In this document: piece by piece, positions 24,749-37,227 of the stretch
Layout of the letters: the number at the start of each line of letters is the position of its first letter
How positions within the stretch are numbered: the first letter of the stretch is position 1
From: Neoceratodus forsteri
Lineage: Eukaryota > Chordata > Ceratodontiformes > Ceratodontidae
Assembly: GCA_016271365.2 (NCBI GenBank)
Contig: CM028131.1
Location: 170,256,501-170,320,500, forward strand
Length of the DNA stretch: 64,000 bases
Direction of reading: 5' to 3'
Program-made: the position numbers and the translations under genes
The notes under the pieces: generated by a model
The model's database searches: none
Told to the model about the DNA's origin: nothing
The model's input: only the letters and a program-made list of their open reading frames with translations

Positions 24749-26140
24749 ATATAGTCCCAGTAGAGAAGTATAGTTATAACAGCAGCTCCTTTTTCTTGGT
24801 GTCCTCTGCCTGTTCCCTGGCAGAAACTATATTGGGCAGTTTTTAAATCTGGCTTTAACCTGACTTTCTTCTAGCTAAGCCACTCCCCCTACTTTACAGC
24901 TTTTTCAACAGTTAGTTAATTGCTCAGATAGCAATTCCCTTCAGCCACCTGAGACAAACACCTAGATAATGCACAGAAAACAATTCACTTCAGTCAAGTC
25001 AGACAAACACACTAACTTTTTTTTTGTTTTGTTTTTACCCTAAATTGAAGGTCCCAGTAGTAGAGTTCTAGTTCATCAGTCCCAGTAGAGAAGTCTAGTT
25101 ATAACAGCAGCTCCTTCTTCTTGGTGTCCTCTGCCTCTGGTGGTGGTAGGGCAGCCAACGCAAAGCATCAATGGAGTAAACACTGAGCGAATCCAATTGT
25201 TGTCTGTTGAAACTTGTTGTGTACCTGACCAAGACAGGGGATTAAGTGTCGCAGCTTTGGGGGATGGCCATGGTTCTCCTGGCCCTCACGACCAACACCA
25301 CAGGGAGCTGTGAGGAGAAGAGAGAGAAAAGAACAGCATTTTTAGGAAGCAGGTACGATAGAGGGAGGGGCTGTGCAGGGAGGGACAGGGATTTCAAGCA
25401 GGTACAGTGAGTTTGGTTCTGCGCAGATGTCTTGAAAGTTCCCAGCAGTAATTAAGCTGCAGTTACAGGGAAATAGGGCTCTGTCCTGGGATTTAAGCAT
25501 AAAAGAGAAAGCAAAAATATCTGACTGGCAGAATGCAATTGCACCTAGTGATTAGGTTTTAAAGTATCCAGCAGAAAGTCAGCAGCAGTATTGTTAATTT
25601 AATTTAAGGAACCAACAAAAAGCAGTTGCTCAATTTTTTTAAAAATTAATTTAAGGAACCAGCAGAAAGCAAGTGAAGTGGCAGGGAACTTGAGCACCCA
25701 GTACTCTGGTGTCACATCTGTTTGACTTAAAGAGGGTTTACACAAGCAGAAACTTGTATTACTCAATGTAAGTTCCCACTTTTGTGAAAAAATAAATGAA
25801 GCACCCAGCAGAGAAGCATAACACAGCATAGACTAGCATTAAATTAGCAGGCAAGAAATCTATCTGTATGTGTCTGCCTAGTGTAAATAAAGTCTCAATT
25901 TCAAATTTAAAAATTTGTGCCAAAACAGTCTTCCTCTGAGCGAATCCAAGTGTTGTCCATTGAAACTTGTTGCATACCTGACTGAAGCAGGGGATTCAGC
26001 ATCGCAGCTTCAGGGGAGGGCCTTGATTCTCCTGGCCCTCACGACCAACACCACAGGGAGCTGACTGAGGCAGGGGATTTGGTGTCACAGCTTTGGGAGA
26101 GGGCCGTGGTTCTCCTGGCCCCCATGACCAACACTACAAA
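24749..26140. repeat. Cluster of local direct repeats, possible decayed LTR-like unit
   Basis: A block of about 55 bp (cagtagagaag-ata/tct-agttataacag) occurs near 24757 and 25080. A block of about 135 bp starting ctgagcgaatccaa occurs near 25178 and 25936, and its second half is repeated again at about 26060-26135. Between them, agcagaaag-type motifs recur (25570, 25660). No open frame accompanies these repeats, and their nature is unresolved. Confidence 0.6.
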
Positions 26141-27514
26141 TGAGGTTAATGATTCAAAAAAGTAATAATTAGCAAAGCTGTTAAACCTTATCTAGACCAC
26201 CAATAACTGTATCTGAGTATGTGATATTTTACACACAGTTTTTTTTTAATGCAGCTCTGAATCGTTAGAACTGATTAGCCTGTTCACCCACTGGTTTATC
26301 ACCCAGACAGGGACTGATTGCTTTCTTTTATTGCTTAATATGCACAGTATATCTGTATAACTATAAATGACCCCAGTTTGTTTGAAAAACTTAAACCTAA
26401 TACAAATGTTAATTACACAGTTATGTAGTGAAATAGTAAAACAAGGCCATAAGGGACACATACAGTAGGTTCAAAGCAGGGATATAAAAAATATTTTTTG
26501 CATCTGTAACACATGCTCCCCTTGACTAGAGAGATGTAGTAAACACTGTGTCATCAAAGTTCTCCAGTAGAAGGTTTATGCCTGGTGGAGCAAGGGTTAC
26601 ATCTGCCAGGCTCCAGTTACAGGAGGAGAGCCCTATGTGTAAGGAGGTTATGCAGAGTGGGCTATGGGAGGTTTTGCCAAGATGCAGGCCAAGGAAGAGG
26701 ACTGCAGGTGGTCTCCCTGTGCCCTGAGGGCTTTAAGGCCTGGATACAGTGCAGGGTCATGGACTAGTAAGGGATCCTACACAAGGGAAGATGTCAGCTG
26801 ATGCACCAGCACATTCAGCATTTAACTCAGCCATGTGGTAGGAGGGTAGGCGGGACAGTCTGATCACTGGGGTGACCACTTTGCACCAGAAAACTGTGCC
26901 TTTGTATTCGGACCCAAGTTGCAGTTTTGTGACACATATCATTTACATGTAAACATGTTAGTGTAACATGGTGTAGCATAGCACAGCATCAAGTATGTGC
27001 AACACTCCTCATGTTCAACAAAGCCACAGTATTACATTTTGCCATAGTGTTTTGCAACACGAGCTAAACTAAGGTCAATGGAAAGCCACCAATTATTGAA
27101 CAGAAACAAAATCAGGCACTTACGATAATGAAGTTACACTAATTGATGCTTTGGGCTGCTCTTGACATTTCTTTTCAGGAGAGCCATCTCTGCCTGTTTT
27201 GCCCTACACTCTTTCTTTTCACAAGAGTCCTTAGTCACACAAGCACCACTGTCACATATAGATTGCTGTTCATCAGAGCGCATTGTTTAGAATTTCCAGG
27301 TGCCCAATTACAATTAGCATGCTTATTCTGCAGAAGAGCAGACAATTGAGAACCTCCTGAAGTGCACACTGACCTCAGGTAAGTGTACTTATCCCACCCT
27401 AGCCTAGAATTATCAGAAGCACCAGCTTGTGTTGTTTTGCATTACTGAGAAATTATTGTGATAATGGTCCTGTTCATAATTCATTTATGCTGACTTATTC
27501 CTAATACTCATGCA

Positions 27515-27517
<3 letters not shown>
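26141..27517. other. Unassigned sequence
   Basis: No supported gene. Short frames here lack recognisable motifs. Confidence 0.4.

Positions 27518-27555
<38 letters not shown>
27518..27555. repeat. (GT)n microsatellite
   Basis: An uninterrupted run of about 18 gt units. Confidence 0.95.
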
Positions 27556-27559
<4 letters not shown>

Positions 27560-27733
27560 GTGTACATGTCTATGACTGCTATGTTGTTAGGGATGTTGGG
27601 AGGAATCCTTGAGAAGCCTCTTGACTGTAGAATAAAAAGTGCATGAATACACGAGGAGACTGCTGCTGAATTAAAGACTGAGTTCCTCATTAGAGAGGGT
27701 GAGCATAACAGTTTCATTCTGAATCCTCTACAT

Positions 27734-28017
27734 CAGAGGTTCTCAACCTGTCTGATAATAAGGACCCCTCACCATACCAGACCTATACAAAGACTCCATA
27801 TCCTCCAGCAGAATTCAATTTATAGCACTTTTGTACTTTATTCAGCGATCTCCCTAAGAATAAAAAATGTTGTGCACATACAATATTAGTAAATATTAAA
27901 GTGTAAACTAATATGAAGTTTGCTTTTGCTTTTCCTGCCTTACTTGTGGGGGACCTCAGAGTGAAGCCTTGTTGACCCTCTGGAGGCCATCCATGGATCA
28001 CAGATTTAAAAACCCTG
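27734..28017. mobile_element. Non-autonomous hAT element (MITE)
   Basis: The left end cagaggttctcaacctg and the reverse complement of the right end, cagggtttttaaatctgtg, resemble the cagggnttctcaa ends of vertebrate hAT elements. Flanks ctctacat (27726-27733) and ctctaacc (28018-28025) share five of eight bases, consistent with a worn 8-bp duplication. There is no transposase frame. Confidence 0.65.
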
Positions 28018-28099
28018 CTCTAACCAGTCTGCCAGTCTTGAAATCAGTGTAACCCCTACCCACAAGGTGTTTCTAAAACCTAACCTGAGAAGTACAAAG

Positions 28100-28560
28100 T
28101 ACATAGTTGTTTTCAGAACATAAGAACAGAAACATAACACAGGGAAGCTGACACGTGAGCCCATCGGGACTGCCCCCTATTTCTTAAACCTTTGGGCAGA
28201 CAACCCTGGTTCTGGTAGTGATCTTCAGTTTCTTTTCTCACCTTTAGTGCAATGGCAACAGTACACAGCACTCTGGCACTGCCACAGCATCATGGTGTAG
28301 ACTACTGTAGTAGCCTCCTGATAAATAACAGAGTAACAAAGTATTAAAATGATGGAAAGCCCTTGGGTCCATCTTGTCTACCCTTCCTGCTTCATGGCAG
28401 TGACTGTATCTACTTTGAGAATGGACACACATCTAAGCTTATGAGCCAGAATGTAACCCACTCATGGGGTGTGACCAGTCTCCCTCAGGAGTCTGCTTAG
28501 TTACATTCTGAAAATCTAAACAGTGATAACTTCCACAGCCTCACTGGGTATCAGATTTGG
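28100..28560 (-). mobile_element. CR1-like 3' fragments
   Basis: A gaacataagaacagaaacata tail-like run occurs near 28116. A second block near 28325-28385 resembles the CR1 3' UTR (a tggaaagcccttgggtccat block and a ccatcttgtctaccc block). They are short, so the call is tentative. Confidence 0.45.
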
Positions 28561-28888
28561 GGGAGGTTTCTTTTTCCTACAACATTTTTTCCATGGGGCC
28601 AGCCCTGCTCAGCCCCAGACCACTCCAAATCAGCCCTTGCTTTCCCCAGGACATACTTCACAATCCCCCATGGATTACCTACCACAGTGAGGTCAGTGGA
28701 AGGAGGTTTGTCCCCACCCCAAGACCAAATCCAGATGAGGTGGTCCAGGGTGGCAGTGCGGGTTGGAGAGCGGGCCAAGTATCATGATCTAGCCCCATTT
28801 TCCCTGTTCTTATCTGATTGGTCAGCAGCGTGCAACAATGCCAGGGTGCGAGCATGTAGAGGTGCTCACACGCCACATGTCTGCTGCC
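28561..28888. other. Unassigned flank of the Gypsy element
   Basis: No gene recognised. The last bases (ctgcc) are the probable left target duplication of the Gypsy element. Confidence 0.4.
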
Positions 28889-29096
28889 TGTGATAAAATG
28901 TGTTTTACTAATTAAGCTCATGAATATTAGTGATGCACATCCTGCGCGTGCATCTCTAGATTTGAGGAGTAGTATAAATACTTGCTGGCGGGCTGAAACC
29001 TACCAGATTCAAATGGTCTGCTGTAGTGTAATGCACTGCCAGTTTGTTAGTAAAGCTTTTTAGAAACTACAGTGTTTGTCTCAGTGTTTCATTACA
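28889..29096 (+). repeat. Gypsy 5' LTR
   Basis: It starts TG and ends CA. It contains a tataaatac TATA-like motif at 28973-28981 and an aataaa-like region is absent. Compared with the 3' copy it differs at many scattered sites and small indels, so the insertion is old. Confidence 0.85.
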
Positions 29097-29110
29097 TGGT
29101 GTCAGAAGAT
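29097..29110 (+). promoter_or_regulatory. Probable Gypsy primer-binding site
   Basis: tggtgtcagaag follows the LTR end directly, the expected place for a tRNA primer-binding site. The tRNA was not identified. Confidence 0.55.
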
Positions 29111-29930
29111 GGAGCAGCTGTCACCACTACCCACTTTGGATTTATCTGGCACCCTTGATGAAAACTGGAGCCGCTTCAAGCAACAAGTAGAAATTTATTT
29201 TGCGGCCTCGAGAGTCTCTGAGAAGTCTCCCCTGGATTCGAGCCATGTCCTTTCTACATATCATGGGCCCTGCAACCCTGGAGGTTTATAATACATTTGA
29301 CAAAGCAAAAGATGAAGATAAAACAGACTTGCCTCAAATTATGTAGCAATTTGAGAACTACTGCAATCCACAGAGAAACGCCACCTATGAGCGGCATCTG
29401 TTTAATACACACAGTCAACAACCTGATGAAACCGTTGATGTTTATGTTACTGAATTATGGTTGTGTGCCAAGTCATGCAAGTTTGGTAATTTGAATGACT
29501 CACTGATTAGAGACAGAATTGTTTGTAGTTTTCTGGATGACCATGTGCAGTGCTGCCTGCTCCGTGAGATGGACTTGCATTTTGCCAAAACTGTTGATAT
29601 TTGCATGGCTGCTGAATTAAGTGAGAAGCAATTCAAAATCATAAGTGAGCCACATCGTACAAATGCTGCAGTACATTTAGCAACATTTAGAAAGGGGGGG
29701 GGATGACTGTGTCAGCTAGAGAGCCTAGATTGCATGCATGTGGTAAATGTTGGAGGCAACATGGAGCAAACAGATGTTCTGCTTATGGACAGAGATGTCG
29801 AATGTGCAATAGACAGAATCATTTTGCAAGAATGTGCACAGCAAGGCAAGGCACAAAGGTGCATGTAGTTAAGGAAGAGAGCAGAAGTGAAAGTGAGAAA
29901 TGCTTTTGTTGTGGAAATGCTGACTGACAC
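29109..29930 (+). pseudogene. Gypsy gag relic
   Basis: The ATG at 29109 opens a Gag-like frame (LDLSGTLDENWSRFKQQVEIY). It passes through frames 29297-29494 and 29461-29706 and ends with a nucleocapsid stretch at 29703-29927. The zinc knuckle there reads CGKCWRQHGANRC, then a second cysteine/histidine cluster CRMCNRQNHFARMC (C-x2-C-x4-H-x4-C). Gag would assemble the particle and bind element RNA. At least three frameshifts and a stop at 29343 inactivate it. A G-run near 29694 is one likely slip site. Confidence 0.78.
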
Positions 29931-29939
29931 AGTTGTAGA

Positions 29940-30349
29940 CAAGGACTGGAATGTGCAACTTAAGCATTCATGGGAAAACTGTAACTTTCAAACTGGACAC
30001 TGGAGCATAGTGTAATGTTATGCCTAAGAGCATGCATCAAACAGTGTCCAGACAGCCTATTCAAAAGTTGAAAGCACGATTATTTTCCTACTCTGGCCAT
30101 CACGAGAATGTGCAAGGGAAAGCTGCACTGGCTGTGGGATTCAAAAATCAGTATCATGCTGTCACGTTTCAACTTGTGGATGCTGATGTAATACCCATGC
30201 TGGGACTACCTACATGTCTTGAGATGAAACTTGTTAAGAAATTTTTCTCATTTAATGCTGAGACAGAAGCAACTGATGAGATATAAGTTTGCTGATGTTT
30301 TTCAGGAGCTGGGGTGTCTCAAGGGCGAGCACCGCATCAAGATAGACAA
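29940..30349 (+). pseudogene. Gypsy protease and pre-RT relic
   Basis: The aspartic protease motif LDTGA is encoded near 29990 (the catalytic D kept), followed at once by a stop near 30011. 30020-30286 continues with a domain ending in a MLGLPTCLEMKLVKKF-like stretch. A GCLKGEHRIKID block near 30315 is the usual lead-in to the reverse transcriptase. The CR1 insertion begins right after it, and the frame picks up again at 33428. Confidence 0.75.
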
Positions 30350-33300
30350 CTAGCAATGGGAGAGGGGTGCAGCACCCCATACGTCGAATGGGAAGAACAC
30401 CCCTCCCCCCTCAGCTAGTGGTCAAACAGGAATTCAGCGTGTTTGCCGTTCATTTGCATCACCAGGTAAGAAAAAAGGTTTGTCTCCCCATACGATGCAC
30501 AGGGGTAATGCCAAACTTCACCCAACAACTAACACACCAAAATCTGGCCAATGGAAAATCATGTACACAAATGCTCACAGCCTGGGAAATAAGATCCCAG
30601 ACCTGCAGGCAATAATGTCAGAGGCTAAACTGGACATAGTAGCAATTAGTGAGACGTGGTTTACCAGTAACCACACTTGGGGAGACTTCAGTACCTGGCT
30701 ATGTATTGTTCAGAAGAGACCGAGGTACAAAAGGGGAGGAGTGGCCTGTATGTTAATGAAAATATCAAAGCTACAGAAATTCAGAATACACATAAGGAGC
30801 CAGAAGAACTGTGGGTCACCCTGGAAACAGGAAATGGGATAGCCATAAGAACTGGGGTTGTCTACAGGCCCCCAGACCAGAGGGAGAACATAGACACATT
30901 ACTGTTAGAAGATATACAAAACATGACAGCTAAAGGGGAGGTTCTGATAATGGGAGACTTCAACATGCCAGATACAGATTGGTCAATACCAGCAGGAACA
31001 TCTGCCAGAACTAGACTCATAGTGGATTCCCTGCAGGGGAGGGCCTCAAACAACTGGTACAGCAACCCACAAGAGACAGGGCTATCCTAGATCTAGTACT
31101 GACTAACAAAAGGGATCACAGATCTCCAGGTAGAAGGTCACCTGGGGCCAGTGACCATCACGTGGTATGGTTCAATTTGACTACTACATCTAAATCATCC
31201 CATTCCAAGGCAAAAATATGGGACTTCAGAGGAGCTGACTTTGATAAGATGGCCAACAGAGTTAAGCTAGCCCTGGCAAAAAGAAACACAGGTGAGGAGG
31301 TACAGGCAAAGTGGGCAAGCATTAAGGATACAGTACTTGAAGCAACATCCCATTGTGTTAGACAGAAAAGGAAGTGCAAAAGAAGAAGGAAACCACTTTG
31401 GTTCTCAAATACAGCAGCAGAAAAGGTCAGAGCCAAAAGGCTGGTCTTCAGGAAATATAAGGGAACACAGTGGGATGAAGATAGGGGAGGCATACCAAAC
31501 TGCCCTAAGGGAAGCAGGGAAGGCAGTAAGGCAGGCAAAGTCCCAAACTGAGGAAACACTAGCACGAACAGTAAAGAAGGTGACAAGACTTTCTATAGAT
31601 ACATTAGTGAAAGGAGAAAGTCCAGAGGGGGTATTGCTAAGCTTAATGGAGAAAAGGGAGCATGTGAGGAGGAGGACCCTGTAAAGGCATCTATCCTAAA
31701 TAGATACTTTTGCTCAGTATTTACTGAAGAGAAGGTAGGGCAGGGCCCACAGCTCAGCATCATGGACACAGGGGGGGGAGGGAGGTGAGCACTACTCCCT
31801 TCACAAAAGAAAGGGTCCTACAAGAGCTTGCTAAGCTCAGGGTGGACAAGGCAATGGGACCTGATGGCATACATCCCAGGGTACTTAAGGAGCTAAAGGA
31901 GGAACTAGCAGAGCCATTAGCAGAATTGTTTAGTGAGTCTCTGAGCACAGGAGAGGTCCCAGAAGACTGGAGAAGGGCTCATGTGATCCCGCTCCACAAG
32001 AGTGGTAGCAGGGAGGAGGCGGGAACTACAGACCAGTCAGTCTTACCTCAGTAGTGGGCAAGATTATGGAGGCACTCCTTAAGGAAAGGATAGTGCAACA
32101 CTTGGAATCCATAGGGCACAGGATCCAAGACAGCATGGGTTTACAAAAGGAAGGTCCTGTCAAACTAATCTCTTAGATTTCTTTGACTGGGTAACCAGAG
32201 TGGTGGACCAAGGGGAGCAGTTGATGTCGCCTACCTTGACTTCAGCAAAGCTTTTGACACTGTTCCACATAGAAGATTGATAAATAAGCTAGGTAGGCTC
32301 GGGTGGGTCAGAAGTTGGTCAACTGGGTGGCAAACTGGTTGACTGGCAGAAAACAGAGAGTGGTGGTAAATGGTATACAGTCAGAAGAGATGCAAGTCAC
32401 AAGTGGGTACCTCAGGATCAGTCCTGGGGCCAGTCCTATTCAACATCTTCATTAGTGACCTCGCAGATGGACTAGAGGGTAAGGCTTGTCTGTTTGCAGA
32501 TGACACCAAGATCTGCAACAGAGTAGATGATCCAGATGGGATGGGCAGAATGAGAAGAGATCTGGATAAACTAGCAAAATGGTCAGAAGAGTGGCAACTG
32601 GGATTTAATGCAAAGAAGTGCAAAATCATGCACATAGGGAAGAGAAACCCTGAAGCCACTTATAGGCTGGGAGGGGAGTTGCTAGCAGTCACAAAGGAAG
32701 AAAGAGACTTGGGCATCATCATCACTGATGACCTAAAATCATCCAAGCAGACCTCTAAAGCAGTAGGTAAGGCTAGGGGGTGTTAGGGTGTATTAGTAGG
32801 GTATCACAAGTCGTAAGAGGGAGGTAATAATCCTCTGTACAAGACATTGGTTTGGCCCCATCTGAGTACTGCGTGCAGTATTGGAGGCCACACCTTCACA
32901 AGGACATTAACCAAATTGAGGCAGTCCAGAGAAGGACAACCAAATGGTTAGGGACTGCATCAGAAGACATATGAGGACAGATTAACGGAGCTCAATATGT
33001 ATACCCTTGAGCAAAGGAGGGAGAGAGTGATATGATCGAGACATTTAAACACCTTAAGGGCATAAACAAGGTGAAAGAGTCTAACATGTTTAAATATAAG
33101 AAAAATAGCAGGACAAAAGGACACAGCATGAGATTAGAAGGAGGCCGATTAAGGGGGAATGTGAGGAAATTCTTTTTCACAGAAAGGGTGGTAGATGCAT
33201 GGAATGGCTTACCACAAGGAGTGGTGGCTATGAATACAGTGCAGGGCTTCAAACAGGCATGGGATAGGCATAAGGGAGCAATACAAATGACTATGAATAG

Positions 33301-33425
33301 ATAGGTCACTGACAGAGCAAAGGCTGATGGCACATTTATAAGGTAGAAAAATAAATGGGCAGACTGGATGGGCCTTGCGGTCCTTATCTGCCGACAACTT
33401 CTATGTTTCTATGTTTCTATGTCTA
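30350..33425 (+). mobile_element. CR1 LINE, nearly complete ORF2, inserted in the Gypsy pol
   Basis: The element runs from near 30350 to a TTTCTATG-type tail at 33402-33425. The endonuclease starts near 30561 (MYTNAHSLGNKIPDLQ; then AISETWF) and includes GVVYRPPDQRE and LIMGDFNMPDTDW. The linker is at 31160-31690. The reverse transcriptase shows VDKAMGPDGIHPRVL (31836), a DFSKAFDTVPH-like block (32240), GSVLGPVLFNIFISD and FADDTKIC (32500). The C-terminus has RLRGNVRKFFFTERVVDAWNG (33150). Frames are broken about ten times, so it is inactive. The Gypsy frame resumes directly afterward (SPVIHPARKI), which fixes the right junction. Confidence 0.85.
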
Positions 33426-33604
33426 TTAGCCCAGTGATACACCCAGCCAGGAAAATACTATTTGCTTTAAAAGACAAGGTTAAGGCAGAGCTGGATAATA
33501 TAAAGAAGCTGTGTGTTAATGAAAAAGTAGAAAAACCCACGAGTTGGGTTAATTTAATGGTGATAGTAGAGAAGCCTGGTAAAGTGAGAATATGCCTTGA
33601 CCCC

Positions 33605-34100
33605 ATACTGACTATGCTTCTCCCTTTTGATCAACATACTATACCCAAGAGAAACATCTCTTCGAAAAAGTTCAGAGAAGGGCTACCAAGCTTATTCCCA
33701 GCCTATATAATTTGCCCTATCCTGCTAGACTCCATCATTTAAACCTCATACCACTTGATGTCAGAAGACTAAGAGGCAATTGTCTACTTTTTCATAACTT
33801 AATGATAACTCATTAATGTCTGAATGTGGATTAAAACATAACAATAGGAATCAGAATCTACGATCTCGTAATCACCAGTTTGTTTAATCTAAGTCAAACA
33901 CTAAACACAGAGACAATTTTTTCTACCAATAGCAATATGGAACAAACTTCCGGACCATACTGTCAATATTAATGATCACAAGAAATTTGTAACAGCTTTG
34001 GATAAATACTTGGGTTTCTGATTGTTGCCCCACGTGTGTGGGGGGACAGACTTGATGGGCCTTGGCCTTATTCTGTCCTACACTTACAAAGTACAAAGTA
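33605..34100 (+). mobile_element. 5'-truncated LINE fragment inserted in the Gypsy RT
   Basis: Codons before (CLDP) and after (RDLNKA) are contiguous in Gypsy elements, so the roughly 496 bp between them is an insertion. acccc is repeated at 33600-33604 and 34100-34104. The insert encodes the far C-terminus of a LINE ORF2, with a stretch like QRRATKLIPSL-LPYPARL near 33670. Its 3' end is an acaaagtacaaagt repeat. Confidence 0.75.
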
Positions 34101-35031
34101 CCCCAGGGATTTGAACAAGGCAATAAACAGAGAGCACTATCTGATGAAAATGATCAAGGAAGTAGCTGCAAGGCTAGCAGGTGCCAAAATTTTCTCAGTG
34201 CACAATGCGGGTTATGTGTTTTGGCAACTGAAACTTGATAAGCCCAGCTCTGAGTTAATGACATTTAACACAACATTTGGGTGTTATAAAATATAAATTT
34301 AGGAGAATGCTGTTTGGGATACGCTCTGCTCTTGAGATGTTTCAAAGAAAGACATCTCAAATATTTGAAGGCCTTGAAGGTGTATAAACTTAAATGGATG
34401 ATATATTGATTTGGGGGGCAACTTTACAAGAACATAATGTAAGGCTTAAAAAAAAGTGCTGCAGCGAACAAGAGCATCACCTCGTATTGAATCTCAAAAA
34501 TCTAAAGACTAGACTGAAAGAAGTTCCATATATTGGACATAGAGAGACCCAAAGTGGGCTAGTGGCACAACCTGACAAAATTAAAGAAGTTGCATGGACA
34601 CGACCACACCCCAGATTGTCATGGATTTACAAAGGTTTATGGGAACAGTTGCCGCGATAGCCAAATTCATTCCTAATTTGTCAGCTTTGAATAAATCAGT
34701 AAGAGAACTGCTGAGAAAAGAAATGGCCTGGTATTGGGACCCCATACATGGACAGGTTTTTCATGAATTATAGAAAATTATCACACACCCTGCAGTGCTG
34801 GCTTTCTACAATCTGCACCAGCCAGTGGTCTTGTCTGTTGACACCTCTTTGGAAGGACTGGGAGCATGCATATTGCCAGTCAATAAACCCATGGCCTTTG
34901 CTTCAAGATCCCTAACTAGTACCAAAAAAATATGCACAAATAGAAAAGAAATGTTGACTATATAATAGAAAAAGAAATACTGACTCTTGTGTATGGGTGT
35001 ACTAAATTCCACCAATACATCTATGGCAGAT

Positions 35032-35302
35032 ACAATTATGACAATCCCACACCTCTGGGTATTGGCCTATGGATCTCCATACCGTCCCTTATTTTTTATA
35101 GTTCATCTATGTGTCATATTTTATCTTATTGTATAGCATTACTTGTACTTGGTTTGACTACTGATGTTACATGCTCTGTAAATTCATACTTGCTGCTGTC
35201 TACCCACTGTCTGTCACTGTATTGTTCTCCTTGACGTGGAGCCTTTGTAAATGAGCCCTGAGCTCAAAGGCTGTATCCGAAAAAGAAAATAAATAAATAA
35301 AA
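35032..35302 (+). mobile_element. LINE 3' tail inserted in the Gypsy RNase H
   Basis: ctatggcagat occurs at 35021-35031 and 35303-35313 as the target duplication, and the Gypsy frame rejoins exactly across it. The insert ends in aaataaataaataaaa. Its final 70 bp (a gacgtggagcctttgtaaa block, then ctcaaaggctgta) matches the tail of the LINE at 46100-46170, so both are one family. Confidence 0.85.
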
Positions 35303-35599
35303 CTATGGCAGATGGAAAGTGCTCATAGAGACTGACCACAAGCCCCTTAAAAGTCTATTTAAGAAACCTCTGCATACGGCTCCTCCTCGTATACAGAGGA
35401 TGATGCTCAAGTTACAGAAATATTACTTACAAGTCATGTACAAAGCATGAAAGGAGCTGCACATCACTGATGCCCTTAGTAGGGCCGTACAAAAATGGAC
35501 CTCACCAGAGACTGACATTAATGAATATGAGGTGCATACCATTGAGAACAGTCTCATCACCAGTGGGAAACTAAAATAGTTTCAACAGGAAACAGCACA

Positions 35600-37220
35600 A
35601 GATGTGGAAGTGCAAAGATTAAAAGAGACAGTGTTGCAGGATTGGACCTCAGAATGCTCTCAGGTGGACCCTATCATAATACCATATTGGCTCTTTCGAG
35701 AAGCGATTACAACTGAGAGTGGGCTATTCCTTAAAGGTGACAGACTGATTGTGCCTGACTCGCTGCAGAAAGAAAAGCTCACAAAAATTCTTGGCAGCCA
35801 CTTGGGTATAGAGAAGTGCAGTAGATGAGCCAGAGATGTTTTATTCTGGCCCGGGATGAATATTCAAATCAGTGACCTGGTCGCCAACTGTGGCATATGT
35901 ACCACCTACAGAAAAGCTCCACCCAGAGAACCACTGCATTCCCACAAAATACCAGAGATGCCTTTGCAAAAGGTCGGAGCTGATTTATTTGACTTTAATA
36001 CAGTAACATATTTGCTGATGGTGGACTGTTATGCTAAGTTTATTGACATGTCCAGATTACAAAATACTACAAGTGAGCCTATGATTAATCACATAAAATC
36101 TCAGTTTGCATGGCATGGCATACCAGAGATTCTTGTCATGGACAATGGGCCCCAATTTGTTAGTGCTGCATTTCAGTCCTTTATGACAGCATATGATTTT
36201 ATGCATCTCACCTCTTTGCCCAGGTTTCCCCATGGTTGAGAGAGCAGTACAAACAGTTAAGAATTTACTAAAAAAAAAGCCGGCCCGGTGGTGCTGAGGG
36301 TTGAGGCGCTGGACGCCACATCTCACGCTACCGGTGACCCGGTTCGAACATACTGCTGCTCGGGGTCAGCAGGGAGGGAGGATTGAGCATCCCAGCGGAT
36401 GGTCTCCTCCCTTAGGGTGGTTACTGGGGACGTGGAAGTGTCCGACACTCCGGAGAGAGCCATTGGAAGCACTGGGCCTTGAAGGATCGGTGGTCTGACA
36501 TACCAGAGTCAGGAGGGGGACGTCGGAGGTGGTGAGAGGATGATTGCACCAGCACGTCGCCTCTCTGGACGTAAGTCCAAAGGTGCCGCGCCCTAAGGGT
36601 GTTGGGGAAACCAAGGGAGAAAATCAAGGGGGAAAACACATAAACCCCAACTCTACAGGCAAAATGATGCTAAGGGGGATGGGACACCTTTGGGGATTGT
36701 CCTCGCGGATGGAGTAGGAGGAGGTACGAGGCCTCCTCTGAAAGCCGTGGGAGCCGGCAAGTAAAAAAAAAAAAAAATTTACTGAAAAAAAAAGCTATGA
36801 AAGACAACAGAGACCCATATCTGACCCAACTTGATTTGAGGAACACACCTATTGAAGGCGAAGGGTCCCCAGGATAGCTACTCATGGGCTGTCACACTAG
36901 AGCCTTGTTACCTGCAACACATGGGCTGCTGAAGCCAAGGATCCCAGATTCAGATGTCCATGCCACACTGCAGTCTGCACAGTAAAAGCAACACTATTAT
37001 TATAACAGAGCAGTGCATATATTGCATCTATTGAGCCCAGGACAACAAGTGCACGTGTGAACCGACCAACAAGAATGGACCCCTGCAGTTGTTGTTGTGC
37101 CTGCACAGACCCCTGTTCCTATGTTGTCTCAGCCAATAGGAAACAGTATTGGTGCAATCACCGTGGCCTGATGGGATCACCAGCCATGCAGTGTACCCCA
37201 CATAGGACACAGACCTCTCC
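35600..37220 (+). pseudogene. Gypsy integrase relic, split by a SINE
   Basis: The integrase starts with its zinc-binding region near 35790-35920 (H and C ligands; the CGIC pair is visible). The catalytic core at 35960-36240 has VGADLFDFN (first D) and VMDNGPQFVS (second D). A SINE then interrupts it at about 36275-36775. After the SINE, NTPIEGE and LLMGCHTRALLP (near 36850) and a C-terminal KQHYYYNRAV block (near 36985) continue the protein. Stops are present, including one at 35826. The enzyme would insert element DNA into the genome. Confidence 0.8.
36275..36775 (+). mobile_element. tRNA-type SINE inserted in the Gypsy integrase
   Basis: The head gccggcccggtggtgctg at 36280 is followed by a B-box-like ggttcgaac near 36341 and ggggtcagcaggg. 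The 3' end is an A-run at 36763-36776. Flanking copies of aatttact plus A-run (about 36263 and 36777) look like the target duplication. It is the clearest copy of this SINE family in the window. Confidence 0.82.
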
Positions 37221-37227
37221 CTGAAAC

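Larger units (their letters stand above)
33426..35580 (+). pseudogene. Gypsy reverse transcriptase and RNase H relic
   Basis: 33426-33604 encodes the reverse transcriptase N-terminus (a VKAELDNIKKLCVNEKVEKP stretch, then a VRICLDP block). After a LINE insertion it resumes at 34101 with a RDLNKAINREHY stretch and ARLAGAKIFSV. The catalytic block is at about 34394, MDDILIWG, where YVDD-type Y/V-D-D appears as M-D-D; both aspartates remain. The RNase H region at 34800-35020 and 35310-35580 includes LSVDTSLEGLGA and a TDHKPLKSLF block. A second LINE tail splits it at 35032-35302. Multiple stops are present. Confidence 0.8.

Noticed and set aside
36960..37010. gcacagtaaa resembling the end of a V exon
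   Set aside because: No framework sequence precedes it and no RSS follows; it lies inside Gypsy integrase codons.
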